From assembly GCF_022819085.1 (NCBI RefSeq), contig NZ_JALHAG010000001.1, positions 1,463,942-1,527,941 on the forward strand: a DNA stretch of 64,000 bases. The letters are read 5' to 3'. Below the pieces are notes generated by a model, which was given only the letters and a program-made list of their open reading frames with translations, searched no databases and was not told the origin of the DNA. This DNA comes from Planococcus ruber (GTDB lineage: Bacteria; Bacillota; Bacilli; Bacillales_A; Planococcaceae). The position numbers were made by a program, and so were the translations under genes. Shown here one piece after another: positions 8,438 through 18,156 of the stretch. The number at the start of each line of letters is the position of its first letter. The stretch's first letter is position 1.

Positions 8438-9133
8438 TTGTCAATTTCCACTCCTGAAAAAACAAAAGAACCGGTGATGAATGAGATGCCGCAATTGACC
8501 TTTGAAGAGGTCACTACCAATGAAAATTACGCGTATTTAGCTACGAAGCGGCTGATCGATCTGATGGGTGCCCTGGTTGGCATCATTTGTTTAAGCCCGC
8601 TATTCCTGCTGGTCGCTATTTTTATAAAGGCTGAGGATTCGACGGGACCGGTTTTCTTCAAGCAAAAAAGAGTAGGGAAAGACGGAGAAACCTTCTATAT
8701 GTATAAATTCCGTTCCATGGTCTGCAATGCAGAAGAACTAAAAAAAGCGCTGCTGCGCCAAAACGAAGTTTCAGGACCGGTTTTTAAGATCAAGCACGAC
8801 CCGCGGGTGACCAAGGTCGGCAGCTTTATCCGAAAGACCAGCATCGACGAACTGCCGCAGCTTTTGAACGTATTGAGAGGCGAAATGAGCCTGGTTGGCC
8901 CCCGTCCGCCTTTGCCGGATGAGGTCGAGAAATACACGCCGTATGAAATGAAACGGCTCAGTGTGATACCTGGCCTGACTTGCTACTGGCAAGTGAATGG
9001 CCGCAGCAATATTGGATTTGAAGAATGGGTCTATTTAGATCTGAAATACATTTGCGAACGCAATACATTTATCGATATCAAATTAATTCTGAAAACCGTA
9101 TTGGTGCTGTTTGGCTCGAAAGATGCTTACTAA
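8438..9133 (+). CDS. Initiating sugar-phosphate transferase (WbaP/EpsL type)
   Basis: Transfers a sugar 1-phosphate from a nucleotide sugar to undecaprenyl phosphate, starting repeat-unit synthesis at the membrane. One hydrophobic segment (LMGALVGIICLSPLFLLVAIFI) near residue 45 precedes the catalytic core: FFKQKRVGKDGETFYMYKFRSM, then DPRVTKVGSFIRKTSIDELPQLLNVLRGEMSLVGPRPPLP and PGLTCYWQVNGRSNI, all diagnostic of the bacterial sugar transferase family. I prefer TTG 8438 with AAGTGGTGA six bases upstream over GTG 8426; the two differ by four residues. It is the third gene after galU and ends at a terminator. The sugar could be glucose, galactose or an amino sugar. Confidence 0.9.
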   Translation: MSISTPEKTKEPVMNEMPQLTFEEVTTNENYAYLATKRLIDLMGALVGIICLSPLFLLVAIFIKAEDSTGPVFFKQKRVGKDGETFYMYKFRSMVCNAEELKKALLRQNEVSGPVFKIKHDPRVTKVGSFIRKTSIDELPQLLNVLRGEMSLVGPRPPLPDEVEKYTPYEMKRLSVIPGLTCYWQVNGRSNIGFEEWVYLDLKYICERNTFIDIKLILKTVLVLFGSKDAY

Positions 9134-9143
9134 GAACCGTTCC

Positions 9144-9181
9144 AATCCCTGTATCGCAGTTTGGCGATGCAGGGATTTTCC
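9144..9181 (+). terminator. Terminator after the sugar transferase
   Basis: AATCCCTGTATCGC pairs with GCGATGCAGGGATT around a six-base loop, followed by a short TTTT run. Confidence 0.75.
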
Positions 9182-9299
9182 ATGCTGCGGCAAATGGACA
9201 GAAAAGGATTTTAAAAACGGTTGATAGGCGCTGCAAAGCAGTGGATAATGGAATGAATGGATCTCCCAAGCAATTTTCGTTGAAAGGAGGAATTGACTC

Positions 9300-9845
9300 G
9301 TGGCTGACTTAAAAGGCGTTTTGCCGGCATTGCGCAATATGAAAGAATTTGAGCGCTTATTGAAAAGCGACCATGAATACATTATTTATTTGGAAGTGCG
9401 TTTATCGCAGCTGAAAACGCTTGTGCAAGCGGCGAAAAAAGCGGATAAAAAAGTGATCCTTCATGTCGATTTGATCCAAGGCCTGAAAGCGGATATGTAC
9501 GGCATCGAATATCTGGTTAGGGAAATTAAACCGGATGGCATCGTTTCCACACGGAGCAATGTCATTACGCTGGCGAAAAAGAATAAACTGATGACCATCC
9601 AGCGGCTTTTTTTGCTGGATAGCCAAGCGCTTGAAAACAATATCAATCTGATCAATCAAGTGAAGCCGGATTACATTGAACTTCTCCCTGGAATCATTCC
9701 TAAGGTTATCAAAGAAGTAAAAGAAAAAACGGGAATTCCTGTAATTGCCGGCGGTTTGATCCGGACTGCAGAAGATATTAGCCTGGCTTATAAGGGCGGA
9801 GCTGTAGCAATTTCAACTTCCCAACCGGAATTATGGGATAAATAA
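9300..9845 (+). CDS. glpP: Glycerol uptake operon antiterminator GlpP
   Basis: A 181-residue RNA-binding regulator. In Bacillus subtilis GlpP, with glycerol 3-phosphate as inducer, lets RNA polymerase read through terminators in glp leaders. The protein here has the family pattern: LPALRNMKEFERLLKS at the start, VILHVDLIQGLKADMYGIEYL, then IVSTRSNVITLAKK and IPVIAGGLIRTAEDI at the end. It starts with GTG 9300 behind GAAAGGAGG. It lies directly upstream of glpFK, and two hairpin terminators that it would control precede glpF and glpD. It has its own terminator, so it is transcribed separately. Confidence 0.93.
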   Translation: MADLKGVLPALRNMKEFERLLKSDHEYIIYLEVRLSQLKTLVQAAKKADKKVILHVDLIQGLKADMYGIEYLVREIKPDGIVSTRSNVITLAKKNKLMTIQRLFLLDSQALENNINLINQVKPDYIELLPGIIPKVIKEVKEKTGIPVIAGGLIRTAEDISLAYKGGAVAISTSQPELWDK

Positions 9846-9861
9846 ATGCGCTGCCTGCAAG

Positions 9862-9905
9862 AAAAAAGTTTCTGGATTGAAATATGTCAAATCCAGAAAC
9901 TTTTT
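9862..9905 (+). terminator. Terminator after glpP
   Basis: AAAAAGTTTCTGGATT pairs with AATCCAGAAACTTTTT around an eleven-base loop. Confidence 0.88.
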
Positions 9906-9917
9906 GAAAAAATCATG

Positions 9918-9946
9918 TTGACAGCGCTTTCAGTAAGTGCTAATTT
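9918..9946 (+). promoter_or_regulatory. glpFK promoter with overlapping cre site
   Basis: TTGACA (9918-9923), a 17-base spacer and TAATTT (9941-9946) make a near-ideal SigA promoter. TGACAGCGCTTTCA at 9919-9932 matches the CcpA-binding cre consensus at all but one position and overlaps the -35 box, predicting direct carbon catabolite repression of glycerol uptake. Confidence 0.8.
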
Positions 9947-9972
9947 AGGATTAACAAGTTAAGAGCTGTGTT

Positions 9973-10047
9973 GGAGAAATGGAGACCTGCACTGATATGA
10001 GTACTTCTGAAGTAGAAGTTTGCTCATTTCAGTGCAGGTCTTTTTTA
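9973..10047 (+). promoter_or_regulatory. GlpP-dependent leader terminator of glpFK
   Basis: A leader hairpin lies between promoter and glpF: AGACCTGCACTGA (9983-9995) pairs with TCAGTGCAGGTCT (10029-10041), extended by TATGAG/CTCATT, and ends in TTTTTT. The 5' flank GGAGAAATGGAGACC (9973-9987) resembles the same position in the glpD leader, and is the likely GlpP recognition region. Without GlpP and glycerol 3-phosphate, transcription should stop here. Confidence 0.8.
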
Positions 10048-10089
10048 TCTTTTCGGTTCTTAAACAAAATGATAAAGGAGTGTTGAAAA

Positions 10090-10923
10090 ATGACGGAATT
10101 TTTAGCTGAAGTAATTGGTACCATGATTTTGATTATTTTTGGTGCCGGAGTTGTAGCTGGCATCGCCTTAAAGGATTCCAAGGCAGAAAACGGCGGATGG
10201 ATCGTTGTCACAATCGCGTGGGGCTTAGCAGTAACGATGGGGGTATATGCTGTCGGCAATTTCTCGGGAGCCCACTTGAATCCAGCTGTTACACTTGGCT
10301 TTGCGGCAGTCGGCGACTTCCCATGGTCGAAAGTTCCTGTCTATATTTTGGCGCAGATAATCGGTGCGATCATTGGAGCAGCTATCGTCTTTTTCAATTA
10401 CTTGCCGCACTGGGAGCGTACAAAAGACAAAGAAACGAAGCTTGGCGTATTTGCGACAATTCCGGCTGTGCGTAAGCCGTTTTCGAACTTGGTTTCAGAA
10501 ATCATCGGAACATTTGTTTTGGTAATGGGCTTATTGTTCATCGGAGCAAACGAATTTACAGAAGGGTTAAACCCGCTGATCGTTGGGGCATTGATCCTTG
10601 CGATTGGATTAAGCTTAGGGGGCCCTACAGGATATGCCATCAACCCTGCCCGTGATTTGGGGCCACGAATTGCCCATGCTTTATTGCCGATTCCAGGCAA
10701 AGGCGGTTCCGATTGGAGCTACGCTTGGGTGCCGATCGTCGGACCGATTTTCGGCGGTATCTACGGGGCAGTATTCTATAAAGCGATGTTTGTCGGCGAA
10801 TTCAATTTGCTATTCTGGGTACTAAGTGCAGTCTTCTTGCTGGTTTTATTCGGAGCAGCAAGTGTAGAATTGAGAAAAGGCTCAACAGCAGCTGATAAAT
10901 TAGAAGAAAAAATCATTTCTTAA
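10090..10923 (+). CDS. glpF: Glycerol uptake facilitator
   Basis: A 277-residue aquaglyceroporin of the MIP family in the cytoplasmic membrane. It has six membrane spans and two re-entrant loops with the motifs GAHLNPAVTLG (about residue 63) and YAINPARDLGPR (about residue 183). The Asp after the second NPAR is typical of glycerol channels rather than water channels. The start ATG has AAAGGAGTG upstream. It lies 21 bases before glpK and shares its antiterminated transcript. Glycerol entering through it is trapped by GlpK. Confidence 0.95.
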   Translation: MTEFLAEVIGTMILIIFGAGVVAGIALKDSKAENGGWIVVTIAWGLAVTMGVYAVGNFSGAHLNPAVTLGFAAVGDFPWSKVPVYILAQIIGAIIGAAIVFFNYLPHWERTKDKETKLGVFATIPAVRKPFSNLVSEIIGTFVLVMGLLFIGANEFTEGLNPLIVGALILAIGLSLGGPTGYAINPARDLGPRIAHALLPIPGKGGSDWSYAWVPIVGPIFGGIYGAVFYKAMFVGEFNLLFWVLSAVFLLVLFGAASVELRKGSTAADKLEEKIIS

Positions 10924-12468
<1,545 letters not shown>

Positions 12469-12488
12469 GTAAAAGTTAATATTTGGCC

Positions 12489-12554
12489 GGAGATATCGAG
12501 AGACCAAGCCAGTTCAGCTGAAGAAATTCCGCGACTGTAGCTTGGTCTCTTTTG
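12489..12554 (+). promoter_or_regulatory. GlpP-dependent leader terminator of glpD
   Basis: GAGAGACCAAGC (12498-12509) pairs with GCTTGGTCTCT (12540-12550), followed by TTTTG. The stem is preceded by GGAGATATCGAGAGACC (12489-12505), which resembles the 5' side of the glpF leader terminator. The spacing and shared box suggest that GlpP controls glpD separately from glpFK. Confidence 0.75.
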
Positions 12555-12597
12555 TTTCATTTCCAAAAAATGTAAAAAACTAAAGGAGCGGTATAAT

Positions 12598-14301
12598 ATG
12601 AAATTTTCTAGTTTTAACCGGACGGAAACGTATAGCAAAATGAAAAGCACGCCTCTTGATTTGATTGTTATCGGAGGCGGGATTACAGGGGCCGGAACAG
12701 CGCTTGATGCCACGATGAGAGGCATGAAAGTGGCAGTCGTTGAGATGCAGGATTTTGCTGCAGGCACAAGCAGCCGTTCTACTAAACTAGTTCACGGCGG
12801 TCTTCGTTATTTGAAGCAATTCGAAGTGAAAATGGTGGCTGAAGTCGGGAAAGAACGCGAGATCGTTTATGAAAACGGACCACATGTGACGACTCCTGAA
12901 TGGATGCTATTGCCGTTTTACAAAGGCGGAACGTTTGGGCCGCTAAGCACGAACGTAGGCTTGCGCGTCTATGACTTTTTGGCAGGCGTCAAGAAAGACG
13001 AACGCCGTAAAATGCTGTCAAAAGAAGAAACGTTGCGCCGCGAACCATTGCTTAAAAAGAAAGACATTAAAGGCGGCGGCTATTACGTCGAATACAAAAC
13101 AGACGATGCGCGCTTAACAATGGAAGTCATGAAAAAAGCTGTTGAAAAAGGCGCTTTGGCGATGAACTATGCAAAAGTTTCGAGCTTCATCTACCATAAC
13201 GGCAAAGTGGTCGGCATCCGTGTAGAAGACCAAATCGATGGCAAAATCCATGAACTTTATGCGAAAAAAATTGTCAATGCAGCTGGACCGTGGGTGGACA
13301 CGCTGCGCGACAAAGACCATTCAAAACAAGGAAAGACTTTGCAATTAACAAAAGGGATCCACTTAGTATTTGATGGCCGCCGCTTCCCGTTAAAACAGGC
13401 GATCTATTTTGATATGCCGGATGGCCGGATGGCATTTGCGATTCCGCGCGAAGGAAAAGTGTATGTGGGTACAACGGATACCGTTTACAAACAAGATATT
13501 GCGCATCCGACAATGACAACAGAAGACCGCGATTACGTCTTAAAAGCGATTGACTTCATGTTCCCGGAAGTCGGCATTCGCATTGAAGACATCGAATCCA
13601 GCTGGGCTGGACTTCGTCCGTTGATTCATGAAGAAGGTAAAGACCCTTCTGAAATTTCACGGAAAGATGAAATCTTTGTTTCCAATTCCGGCTTGCTGTC
13701 GATTGCCGGCGGTAAATTGACAGGATACCGTAAAATGGGCGAAAGCATCGTTGATATGGTAGCGGAGCAATTGGAAAAAGAACATGGCTTGAAATTCAAA
13801 AAAGTATCGACCAAACACTTGCCGATTTCAGGCGGCGAAGTAGGCGGTTCAAAAGGATTTGTGAAGTTCTCTGAAGACCGTGTGCGTTTAGGCGTAAGCC
13901 GCGGCCTTTCTCCGGAAGCAGCACGCAAACTGGTTCAGCGCTACGGATCCAATGTGGACCAAGTCTTTAATTTCTTGTTTACCGGAGACGCTGAAGCGGC
14001 TAGAGAAGGAATCGATCCAATCGCGTTCGCAATGCTGCGCTACGCTTTGGAATACGAAGCGGCTTACAAACCGGTAGATTTCTTTATCCGCCGTACAGGC
14101 GCGCTGTTCTTCGACATCAATTGGGTACATGCCAATAAAGCATCTGTAAATGCGTATATGGGCAAAGTGCTTGGCTGGACAGAAGAACAGGCAACTGCCT
14201 ACAGCAATGAACTGGAAGGCCTTCTATATGAAGCTGTGCACCCGGTTGAAGTGGGCGGCAGCCGTTCAAGTGCGTCTTTTAAAGCTGCAGCAAATTCCTA
14301 A
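12598..14301 (+). CDS. glpD: Aerobic glycerol-3-phosphate dehydrogenase
   Basis: A 567-residue FAD enzyme at the inner face of the membrane that oxidises glycerol 3-phosphate to dihydroxyacetone phosphate and passes electrons to quinone. The dinucleotide-binding loop LIVIGGGITGAGTALDA starts at about residue 22. The family signature FAAGTSSRSTKLVHGGLRYLKQFE follows, and FAIPREGKVYVGTTDT and LSIAGGKLTGYRKMGE lie in the substrate/FAD region. ATG 12598 has AAAGGAGCG upstream. It completes the pathway GlpF-GlpK-GlpD and is followed by a strong terminator. Confidence 0.96.
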   Translation: MKFSSFNRTETYSKMKSTPLDLIVIGGGITGAGTALDATMRGMKVAVVEMQDFAAGTSSRSTKLVHGGLRYLKQFEVKMVAEVGKEREIVYENGPHVTTPEWMLLPFYKGGTFGPLSTNVGLRVYDFLAGVKKDERRKMLSKEETLRREPLLKKKDIKGGGYYVEYKTDDARLTMEVMKKAVEKGALAMNYAKVSSFIYHNGKVVGIRVEDQIDGKIHELYAKKIVNAAGPWVDTLRDKDHSKQGKTLQLTKGIHLVFDGRRFPLKQAIYFDMPDGRMAFAIPREGKVYVGTTDTVYKQDIAHPTMTTEDRDYVLKAIDFMFPEVGIRIEDIESSWAGLRPLIHEEGKDPSEISRKDEIFVSNSGLLSIAGGKLTGYRKMGESIVDMVAEQLEKEHGLKFKKVSTKHLPISGGEVGGSKGFVKFSEDRVRLGVSRGLSPEAARKLVQRYGSNVDQVFNFLFTGDAEAAREGIDPIAFAMLRYALEYEAAYKPVDFFIRRTGALFFDINWVHANKASVNAYMGKVLGWTEEQATAYSNELEGLLYEAVHPVEVGGSRSSASFKAAANS

Positions 14302-14313
14302 TTTCATAAGCAA

Positions 14314-14350
14314 GCCGCTCTGATCCATCCAGATCAGAGCGGCTTTTTTT
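14314..14350 (+). terminator. Terminator after glpD
   Basis: GCCGCTCTGATC and GATCAGAGCGGC form a perfect 12-base stem with a six-base loop and a seven-T tail. Confidence 0.95.
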
Positions 14351-14404
14351 AATGCTTGCTCGCTTTTTCTTAAATTGTATCCGCTTTTCCAGGTTTTTAA
14401 CGAT

Positions 14405-14432
14405 TTGTCCGTGTCTTTAAAAGTGATATAGT
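14405..14432 (+). promoter_or_regulatory. Candidate promoter of the threonine aldolase gene
   Basis: TTGTCC (14405-14410), a 16-base spacer and TATAGT (14427-14432) precede the start codon by about 40 bases. Confidence 0.5.
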
Positions 14433-14473
14433 GGAGAAAAGCGCAAGTATTCTGATAGATGGGGAGCTAGAAA

Positions 14474-15565
14474 ATGAAATTCAATGAACGGTTAAAGCAA
14501 AGCTATTTTGACGCTGAGCAGGTATTGGCAGGGCATGGCAAACGGGAAGTCCACGTATTAAAAGAGGCATTTGAGAAGATAGACGGCGATGTGGAAAGCG
14601 ACATGTACGGCCAAGGAGCTGTTATCGAAAAATTCCAGGAGAAAATGGCGGATTTATTGGGGAAAGAAAGTGCGGTGTTTTTCCCAAGCGGAACGATGGC
14701 CCAGCAGATTGCTTTGCGTATTTGGTGCGACGCAGCAGGCATTCGGAAAGTGGCTTACCATCCGTTGAGCCATCTGGAAATCCACGAAGAAAAAGGACTG
14801 CAAGAACTGCATGGAATCGAATCAGTGCTGCTTGCTGAAAAAAATCGCGTAATTGAGCTTGGAGATGTCCTTCAAATGGAAGAGGAAGTAGCATGTGTGC
14901 TGCTCGAGTTGCCGCAGCGTGAAATCGGCGGGCAATTGCCAAGCTACGAAACATTGGAACAGATTTCTGCCCATTGCCGCACACAAGGGATCAAACTGCA
15001 TCTGGACGGAGCGCGGCTGTTGGAAGTGCTTCCGTATTACGATAAGACTGCAAGTGAAGTCTGCGCTTTTTTTGATAGTGTCTACCTCTCGCTATATAAA
15101 GGAATCGGCGGCATAGCAGGAGCGATCCTGGCAGGGGACAAGGAATTTACGGACCAGTCGAAAGTATGGAAACGGCGCCACGGCGGAGATTTGATCTCGC
15201 TGTATCCGTATATCCTTTCTGCAGTTTATTATTTTGACAAACGCTCTGGCAAAATGGCAGCTTACTATGAGCAGGCGAAAGAACTGGCCCGCTTGTTCAA
15301 TGGCTGTGAAGGCATCAGCACTTTGCCCGTCGAACCTGTATCGAATATGTTCCATGTCCATTTCAGCCACCCGAAAGAAACGATGGAAGCGCTGTTGGCT
15401 GATCTCCATCAGGAAACCGGAATCGGGCTGACCAGCTACGTCAAAGAGCTGGAAAACGGCGGCAGTTCCTATGAAGTCAGCATGGGGGATTTGTACGAAA
15501 CGGTGCCGAAAGAGAAAGTAGAGGCGCTTTTTGCCAAGCTGAATGAAAAAATGAAGGCAATTTAA
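14474..15565 (+). CDS. Threonine aldolase family PLP enzyme
   Basis: A 363-residue cytoplasmic PLP enzyme of the beta-eliminating lyase/threonine aldolase fold, expected to cleave L-threonine or allo-threonine to glycine and acetaldehyde. The family features are YGQGAVIEKFQEKMADLLGKESAVFFPSGTMAQQ near the N-terminus, IKLHLDGARLLE (cofactor Asp) and the Schiff-base lysine in VYLSLYKGIGGIAGA, followed by WKRRHGGDL. GGGGAGC precedes the ATG. It is monocistronic, with its own promoter and a terminator behind it. The N-terminal 30 residues differ from typical LtaE, so the substrate may vary. Confidence 0.83.
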   Translation: MKFNERLKQSYFDAEQVLAGHGKREVHVLKEAFEKIDGDVESDMYGQGAVIEKFQEKMADLLGKESAVFFPSGTMAQQIALRIWCDAAGIRKVAYHPLSHLEIHEEKGLQELHGIESVLLAEKNRVIELGDVLQMEEEVACVLLELPQREIGGQLPSYETLEQISAHCRTQGIKLHLDGARLLEVLPYYDKTASEVCAFFDSVYLSLYKGIGGIAGAILAGDKEFTDQSKVWKRRHGGDLISLYPYILSAVYYFDKRSGKMAAYYEQAKELARLFNGCEGISTLPVEPVSNMFHVHFSHPKETMEALLADLHQETGIGLTSYVKELENGGSSYEVSMGDLYETVPKEKVEALFAKLNEKMKAI

Positions 15566-15570
15566 TATAG

Positions 15571-15617
15571 AAGGAAGCCTTTAAAAGACCCAAAATGTCA
15601 TTTACAGGCTTCCTTAT
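15571..15617. terminator. Bidirectional terminator between threonine aldolase and GIY-YIG genes
   Basis: AAGGAAGCCT (15571-15580) pairs with AGGCTTCCTT (15606-15615) between two convergent genes, with A/T flanks usable on both strands. Confidence 0.75.
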
Positions 15618-16021
15618 TATCCTACATACCATTTCTTGTACACCGGTTCTAATGTGTAGGCAAGCATATGTTCAACAATTTCTCTTTTTTCAGGCTGTTC
15701 GATTTCCACCCAATGAATCGTGATAGGTGATTGAATCGCTTGAAAGAATCCGTGGGGGGCATGAGTTGCCTTTTTCAATTTTGCAAAATGGCGGCGGATG
15801 CGGTTATAGATCGGTGCCCCTTTTCCGATGTAGAGGATATTTTGATTGGAATCGCAGAAAATGTAAATGCCCTTTGCCATCCCCATGTTCAGTTTGATTT
15901 TATTCAGCAATTTGGTAGTCTCATCATTCAAAAGAAAAGGCACATTTTCGATCGACTTCCAATTTTCATTATCAAATGCATAATTTTCTTTTTTCAGAAG
16001 CTCATGAATCTTTTCTTTCAT
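15617..16021 (-). CDS. GIY-YIG domain nuclease-like protein
   Basis: A 134-residue protein with a single GIY-YIG domain in its second half: GIYIFCDSNQNILYIGKGAPIYNRIRRHF contains both tyrosine motifs and the conserved Arg. The family includes homing endonucleases, UvrC and small house-cleaning nucleases. The length is close to stand-alone members of unknown role. GAGGGGG precedes the ATG by about ten bases on the minus strand. It has no operon partner. Nuclease activity is expected from the family but not proven; its biological target is unknown. Confidence 0.75.
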   Translation of the reverse strand: MKEKIHELLKKENYAFDNENWKSIENVPFLLNDETTKLLNKIKLNMGMAKGIYIFCDSNQNILYIGKGAPIYNRIRRHFAKLKKATHAPHGFFQAIQSPITIHWVEIEQPEKREIVEHMLAYTLEPVYKKWYVG

Positions 16022-16235
16022 CTAATAATCCCCCTCATTGGTCGGCTTTGAAAATTCAGTCCTATTTCATATTTTCGACTTATCTGATTATTAGTTTACC
16101 CAATAAACGATTAATAAGCGATAGCAGAAGTAAAAGTCGTATTATTCAAATATCTGGAAGCGCTTTCTAAACGGAAAATGTGCATCTTTGCCGAATAAAA
16201 TATGCTACACTGGAAACAAGTGAATAATCATGCAG

Positions 16236-16400
16236 AAAAAAGGTACTGATTCGTCAGCATAACAGGGAATCCGGTGTGAATCCGGAGCTGTTTCCGCAAC
16301 TGTAAGTGCGTATGAAATAAGAAAATGCCACTGTCTAAGATAATCTGGACGGGAAGGTTCTTAGAGTAAATCGATGCACAAGCCAGGAGACCTGCCTTTT
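16236..16400 (+). promoter_or_regulatory. Cobalamin (B12) riboswitch
   Basis: All main elements are readable: the AACAGGGAATCCGGTG and GAATCCGGAGCTGTTT core, CCGCAACTGTAAG, GCCACTG, GACGGGAAGG and the B12 box AAGCCAGGAGACCTGCC at 16380-16396. It lies in the leader of the PduO-like and BtuF-like genes. Adenosylcobalamin or a related corrinoid should repress them through the terminator downstream. Confidence 0.95.
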
Positions 16401-16493
16401 TTTGAACGTATTTTTACTCTTCGGAAGATAAGGGAATCATACGGCAACTTTTCCTCTTGCGGCTTTATTGACGAGCCGTTTAATTGGTATTGT

Positions 16494-16521
16494 GCCGCCC
16501 TTTTTATGAGGGCGGCTTTTT
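16494..16521 (+). terminator. Expression-platform terminator of the B12 riboswitch
   Basis: GCCGCCCT pairs with AGGGCGGC and is followed by TTTTT, between the aptamer and the first gene. It fits a transcription-termination type switch. Confidence 0.8.
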
Positions 16522-16586
16522 GCTGTTTATCTGAAGTGCGATGCGGCAGATTACCACGAAGCCCATAAAGAGAAGAGGTGATTGGA

Positions 16587-17135
16587 ATGAAAAAAGATAT
16601 GCGCTATATCTGCTATCCGTTTATGCGGGAGTCCGCATCCACAGTGGATTTTGAAATCCGGACCGATTCATTGACAACCCGAATTGGGGAAGCCATTTCC
16701 TTGGCTGGAGACATCCCGGAACTGCAGCGGGACCTCCGCTATCTGCAGCCCATGGCTTATCATCTGAACGGTTCAGTGCGGGGGAAAATCGCTATTGCTG
16801 CGGAAGATCTCGAAATCTTAAGCGGGTTATACGATGCTTACGTGGCGGAAGTGGAAGACAGCATCGGAAATTTTGTCTTGCCGCAAGGGACGCCCGCTGC
16901 CTGCTGTTTGCATGTATGCCGCAGCGAGGCGAAAAAATCCGTGCGGGCCTTGCATAAAGTCAGCTTAGAGCGCGAAGTGCCCGAGATTTTATTTGATTAT
17001 GCGCAATTGCTTGCCAATGTATTATTTGCGATGGCGGTTTATGCCAACCGCAAACACGGCATGGAAGAAATACCGTTCATCAGCAAATCCTATCCGACAA
17101 GACCGAAAAAGAGAAAAGAGGAAAAAGTTAAATGA
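16587..17135 (+). CDS. PduO-like cobalamin adenosyltransferase-family protein, lacking N-terminal ATP motif
   Basis: A 182-residue mostly helical protein. VEDSIGNFVLPQGTPAACCLHVCRSEAKKSVRALHKV corresponds to the conserved PduO segment (usually FVLPGG...LH.AR...RRAER), and LLANVLFAMAVYANRKHG to its last helix. However, the usual N-terminal ATP-binding TGDDG motif is missing: the protein starts MKKDMRYICYPFMRESASTVDFEIRTDSL. ATG 16587 has AGAGGTG upstream. It is first behind the B12 riboswitch and overlaps the BtuF-like gene by four bases. It could be a divergent enzyme, a corrinoid carrier or a regulator; catalysis is doubtful. Confidence 0.75.
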   Translation: MKKDMRYICYPFMRESASTVDFEIRTDSLTTRIGEAISLAGDIPELQRDLRYLQPMAYHLNGSVRGKIAIAAEDLEILSGLYDAYVAEVEDSIGNFVLPQGTPAACCLHVCRSEAKKSVRALHKVSLEREVPEILFDYAQLLANVLFAMAVYANRKHGMEEIPFISKSYPTRPKKRKEEKVK

Positions 17136-18082
17136 AGAAATCTTATCTATTGAGCGGAACACTTGCACTCGCTGTATTTCTTGGTGCCTGCCAAAGTGAG
17201 GAAAGTACAGGCGCCGACAATCCAACAGACCAAACCAGCACAGAAACCGAAGCGGCTGAATCTTATGCAGTGACAGACGATCTAGGCAATGAAATAAAAT
17301 TTGAAGAAGTCCCGGAAACAGTCGTTTCTTTAATTCCGAGCAATACGGAAATCCTTTATGCGTTAGAAGAAGGGGATAAATTGATCGGCGCTACGGATTT
17401 TGACAACTATCCGGCAGAAGCTATGGAAGTCGAGCGGGTTTCCGATTCCGTGAAATTCAATGCAGAGCGTATCATCCAATTGGATCCGGATATCGTCCTT
17501 GCTTATTCGACTGGCGGCCCGACCGGACTCGAGGTGTTGGAAGAAGCGGATATTCCTGTCTTCGTCATCGAATCTGCCGCTTCGTTTGAAGATGTATATG
17601 GTGACATTGAACAAATCGCTCAAGTAATGGGAGTTGAAGAAAAAGGCGAAGAACTAATCGCTTCCATTCAAGGAGAAATCAAAGATGTCCAAGACAAGCT
17701 TGCTGAAGTTGAACAAAAGAAAAAAGCTTATATTGAAATCAGTCCATTGCCTGAAATCTATACAACTGGCGATAAGACCTTCCAACAGGAAATTTTGAAT
17801 CACGCTCAAGTGGAAAATGTATTTGCAGATTTGGAAGGCTGGCCGCAACTTTCTGAAGAAGAAGTGGTGAACCGGAACCCAGAACTGATTTTTACAACGG
17901 TATCCTATGTGGAGAACGCTGTAGATGAAATCAAAGCCCGCGATAGCTGGTCGGAAATTGCGGCTGTCCAAAATGAGCAAGTCTTCTTGTTGGATTCAGA
18001 TATCACCTCACGTCCGGGGCCAAGAATCGGAGAAGCCGTGAAACTTGTAGCCGAAACCGCTTACCCAGATTTATTGAAATAA
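17132..18082 (+). CDS. Corrinoid-type ABC transporter substrate-binding lipoprotein (BtuF-like)
   Basis: A 316-residue secreted lipoprotein. A type II signal peptide with lipobox LGAC (Cys20) is followed by an acidic linker and a periplasmic-binding fold of the BtuF/FecB class: VVSLIPSNTEILYALEEGDKLIGATDFDNYP, then LDPDIVLAY and a C-terminal GPRIGEAVKLVAE. ATGA overlap with the preceding gene and the riboswitch upstream point to cobalamin or cobinamide capture. No permease or ATPase gene follows; a terminator does. It must therefore work with a transporter encoded elsewhere. Confidence 0.88.
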   Translation: MKKSYLLSGTLALAVFLGACQSEESTGADNPTDQTSTETEAAESYAVTDDLGNEIKFEEVPETVVSLIPSNTEILYALEEGDKLIGATDFDNYPAEAMEVERVSDSVKFNAERIIQLDPDIVLAYSTGGPTGLEVLEEADIPVFVIESAASFEDVYGDIEQIAQVMGVEEKGEELIASIQGEIKDVQDKLAEVEQKKKAYIEISPLPEIYTTGDKTFQQEILNHAQVENVFADLEGWPQLSEEEVVNRNPELIFTTVSYVENAVDEIKARDSWSEIAAVQNEQVFLLDSDITSRPGPRIGEAVKLVAETAYPDLLK

Positions 18083-18089
18083 GTTCATT

Positions 18090-18125
18090 AAAACCACTGT
18101 CCGAAAAAAGGGCGGTGGTTTTTAA
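18090..18125 (+). terminator. Terminator after the BtuF-like gene
   Basis: AAAACCAC pairs with GTGGTTTT and is followed by TAAATT; the stem is modest. Confidence 0.65.
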
Positions 18126-18126
18126 A

Positions 18127-18156
18127 TTGATTAAATTTTCAGATAACTGGTATAAT
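18127..18156 (+). promoter_or_regulatory. Candidate SigA promoter
   Basis: TTGATT (18127-18132), an 18-base spacer and a perfect TATAAT (18151-18156). The -10 box abuts the only upstream start codon of the next reading frame, so either promoter or start needs reassignment. Confidence 0.5.

Noticed and set aside
16155..16170. TGGAAGCGCTTTCT, cre-like, upstream of the B12 riboswitch.
   Set aside because: Two consensus mismatches and no aligned promoter that it would block.
16374..16568. A 64-codon plus-strand frame beginning in the B12 box.
   Set aside because: It lies wholly in the riboswitch and its terminator; the sequence is explained as RNA structure.
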